Shown here piece after piece: positions 62,071 through 64,000 of a DNA stretch of 64,000 nt (position 1 is the stretch's first letter; each line of letters begins with the position of its first letter). The DNA is from an uncultured Burkholderiales bacterium (GTDB taxonomy: Bacteria > Pseudomonadota > Gammaproteobacteria > Burkholderiales > Burkholderiaceae_A). The stretch is taken from positions 186,001 through 250,000 of the forward strand of contig CALMJH010000041.1 of assembly GCA_937864175.1 (NCBI GenBank). Reading direction: 5' to 3'. The notes below the pieces were generated by a model. It was given only the letters and a program-made list of their open reading frames with translations. It was not told the DNA's origin and ran no database searches. Position numbers and translations under genes: made by a program.

Positions 62071-64000
62071 ATGAACCACCAGTACCGCTCATCGCTCCCG
62101 GGCCAGGCCGTTGACTTCTTTGATGCCCGCGCAGCAGTCGAGGCCATTGTCCCCGGCAGCTACGATGGCCTGCCCTACACCTCCAAGGTGCTCGCCGAGA
62201 ACCTGGTCCGCCGCTGCGAACCCAGCGCCCTGACTGACTCTCTCAAGCAGCTCATTCACCGCAAGCGCGATCTGGACTTCCCCTGGTTTCCGGCTCGGGT
62301 GGTCTGTCACGACATCCTGGGCCAGACGGCCCTGGTGGACTTGGCCGGCCTGCGAGATGCCATTGCCGACAAAGGCGGCGACCCCGCCCAGGTCAACCCA
62401 GTGGTGCCCACCCAGCTGGTGGTAGACCACTCCTTGGCTGTTGAGTGCGGTGGATTCGATCCCGATGCCTTTGAGAAAAACCGAGCCATCGAAGAGCGCC
62501 GCAACGAGGACCGCTTTCACTTCATCAACTGGACCAAGCAGGCCTTTCAAAACGTCGATGTGATTCCGCCGGGCAACGGCATCCTGCACCAGATCAACCT
62601 GGAGCGCATGTCGCCGGTCATTCAGGTTCGTGACGGAGTGGCCTTTCCCGACACGCTGGTGGGCACCGACAGCCACACCCCCATGGTCGATGCCCTGGGT
62701 GTCATCGCCATCGGTGTGGGGGGCCTAGAAGCCGAGAGCGTCATGCTGGGTCGTGCCTCCTACATGCGGTTGCCCGACATCATCGGCGTAGAACTCACCG
62801 GCAAGCCGGCCGCCGGCATCAGTGCCACCGACGTCGTGCTGGCCCTGACCGAGTTCCTGCGCAAATCCAAGGTGGTCTCGGCCTACCTGGAGTTCACTGG
62901 TCCTGGCGTGAAATCACTGACCCTGGGCGACCGCGCCACCATCTCCAACATGGCGCCTGAATTCGGTGCAACCGCGGCCATGTTCTACATCGACGAGCAG
63001 ACCCTCTCTTATCTGCGACTCACTGGCCGCGAAGAACAACAGGTCGCGCTGGTTGAGTCTTACGCCAAGCAGACCGGCCTCTGGGCCGACGGCATGGCCA
63101 AGGCGCAGTACGAGCGTCTGCTGCAGTTTGACCTGGGCACCGTGGTTCGCAACATTGCGGGCCCATCGAATCCCCACAAGCGGGTGGCCACCACCGACCT
63201 TGCGGCCGCTGGCATTGCGGGTGCCTATACCGAGCAGCCTGGCCAGATGCCAGATGGCGCCGTCATCATCGCGGCGATTACCAGCTGCACCAACACCAAC
63301 AATCCCCGCAACATGATTGCAGCCGGTCTGCTGGCCAAAAAAGCCAACGCCCTGGGTCTCGGTCGCAAGCCCTGGGTCAAGAGTTCGCTCGCACCAGGCT
63401 CCAAGGCTGTGGCGCTCTACCTGGAGGAAGCGGGCCTTATGCCCGAGCTCGAGAGACTGGGCTTTGGTGTGGTGGCTTTTGCCTGTACCACCTGCAATGG
63501 CATGAGTGGTGCACTCGACCCCAAGATCCAGCAAGAGATTATTGACCGCGACCTCTATGCCACCGCCGTGTTGTCGGGCAACCGCAACTTCGATGGCCGC
63601 ATCCATCCTTATGCCAAGCAGGCCTTCCTGGCCTCACCCGCCTTGGTCATTGCCTATGCCCTGGCTGGGTCGGTGCGCTTTGACATTGAGAAAGACAGCT
63701 TTGGCACCGATGCCAACGGCAAGCCCATTCGCCTGGCCGACCTCTGGCCCAGCGATGCCGAGATCGATGCCGTGGTGGCGGCCAGCGTCAAACCCGAACA
63801 ATTCCGCAAGGTCTATGACCCCATGTTCGCCGTTCGGGTCGAGACCAACTCCGACAAGATCAGCCCGCTCTACAACTGGCGTCCCCAGAGCACCTACATT
63901 CGTCGCCCGCCCTACTGGGAGGGTGCCCTGGCTGGTGAGCGGACGCTCAAGGCCATGCGGCCCCTGGCCGTCTTGGGTGACAACATCACCACCGACCACC
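62071..64000 (+). CDS. acnD: Fe/S-dependent 2-methylcitrate dehydratase AcnD, 3-prime truncated by the window end
   Basis: Open frame from ATG 62071 (MNHQYRSSLPGQAVDFFDARAAVEAI...) to the edge; GTDSHTPMVDALGVIAIGVGG, ITSCTNTNNPRN, CTTCNGMSG; follows prpC. Not in the supplied ORF track. Confidence 0.94.
   Translation, partial: MNHQYRSSLPGQAVDFFDARAAVEAIVPGSYDGLPYTSKVLAENLVRRCEPSALTDSLKQLIHRKRDLDFPWFPARVVCHDILGQTALVDLAGLRDAIADKGGDPAQVNPVVPTQLVVDHSLAVECGGFDPDAFEKNRAIEERRNEDRFHFINWTKQAFQNVDVIPPGNGILHQINLERMSPVIQVRDGVAFPDTLVGTDSHTPMVDALGVIAIGVGGLEAESVMLGRASYMRLPDIIGVELTGKPAAGISATDVVLALTEFLRKSKVVSAYLEFTGPGVKSLTLGDRATISNMAPEFGATAAMFYIDEQTLSYLRLTGREEQQVALVESYAKQTGLWADGMAKAQYERLLQFDLGTVVRNIAGPSNPHKRVATTDLAAAGIAGAYTEQPGQMPDGAVIIAAITSCTNTNNPRNMIAAGLLAKKANALGLGRKPWVKSSLAPGSKAVALYLEEAGLMPELERLGFGVVAFACTTCNGMSGALDPKIQQEIIDRDLYATAVLSGNRNFDGRIHPYAKQAFLASPALVIAYALAGSVRFDIEKDSFGTDANGKPIRLADLWPSDAEIDAVVAASVKPEQFRKVYDPMFAVRVETNSDKISPLYNWRPQSTYIRRPPYWEGALAGERTLKAMRPLAVLGDNITTDH

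Noticed and set aside
62089-63999. Minus-strand ORFs at 62089..62676, 62914..63606 and 63634..63999
   Set aside because: Antisense to the open acnD frame, which has aconitase motifs

Overview
The window is a dense, high-GC chromosomal segment from a betaproteobacterium, probably Burkholderiales. That placement is an inference from gene families and gene order: DUF3579, DUF1841, lpxK-trm112-kdsB-adk, xseB-ispA-dxs-folE2, rpsF-priB-rpsR-rplI-dnaB. Almost every base belongs to recognisable housekeeping or metabolic genes. I saw no rRNA, no obvious tRNA, and no transposase, integrase, phage gene or CRISPR array. Modules include hrpA, argA, a gloB/methyltransferase/rnhA/MFP-RND/dnaQ cluster, purN-ribF-ileS-lspA-coaBC-dut, a flavocytochrome c sulfide dehydrogenase-like pair, clpSA/cspA/icd, sodB/xseA, lpxK-kdsB-adk, argDFG, the MEP/isoprenoid operon with folE2, dnaB and ribosomal genes, fdxA-fpr, phaZ, rnfB-nth, and a methylcitrate (prpB-prpC-acnD) cluster cut by the right window edge. 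The acnD ORF (62071..end) is absent from the supplied ORF track because it is open at the edge. The least explained parts are: (i) three orphan genes (CheW-like fragment, two-TM protein, unknown protein) after dnaQ; (ii) an RND pump embedded in the rnhA-dnaQ cluster; (iii) the icd-to-DUF192 interval, with an orphan terminator, a Lys/Ala repeat exported peptide, and tandem hairpins that include the DUF192 Shine-Dalgarno; (iv) an FNR/Anr-like box upstream of the flavocytochrome c pair; (v) a LysR-type dyad upstream of prpB. All calls come from reading the sequence; no database search was run.
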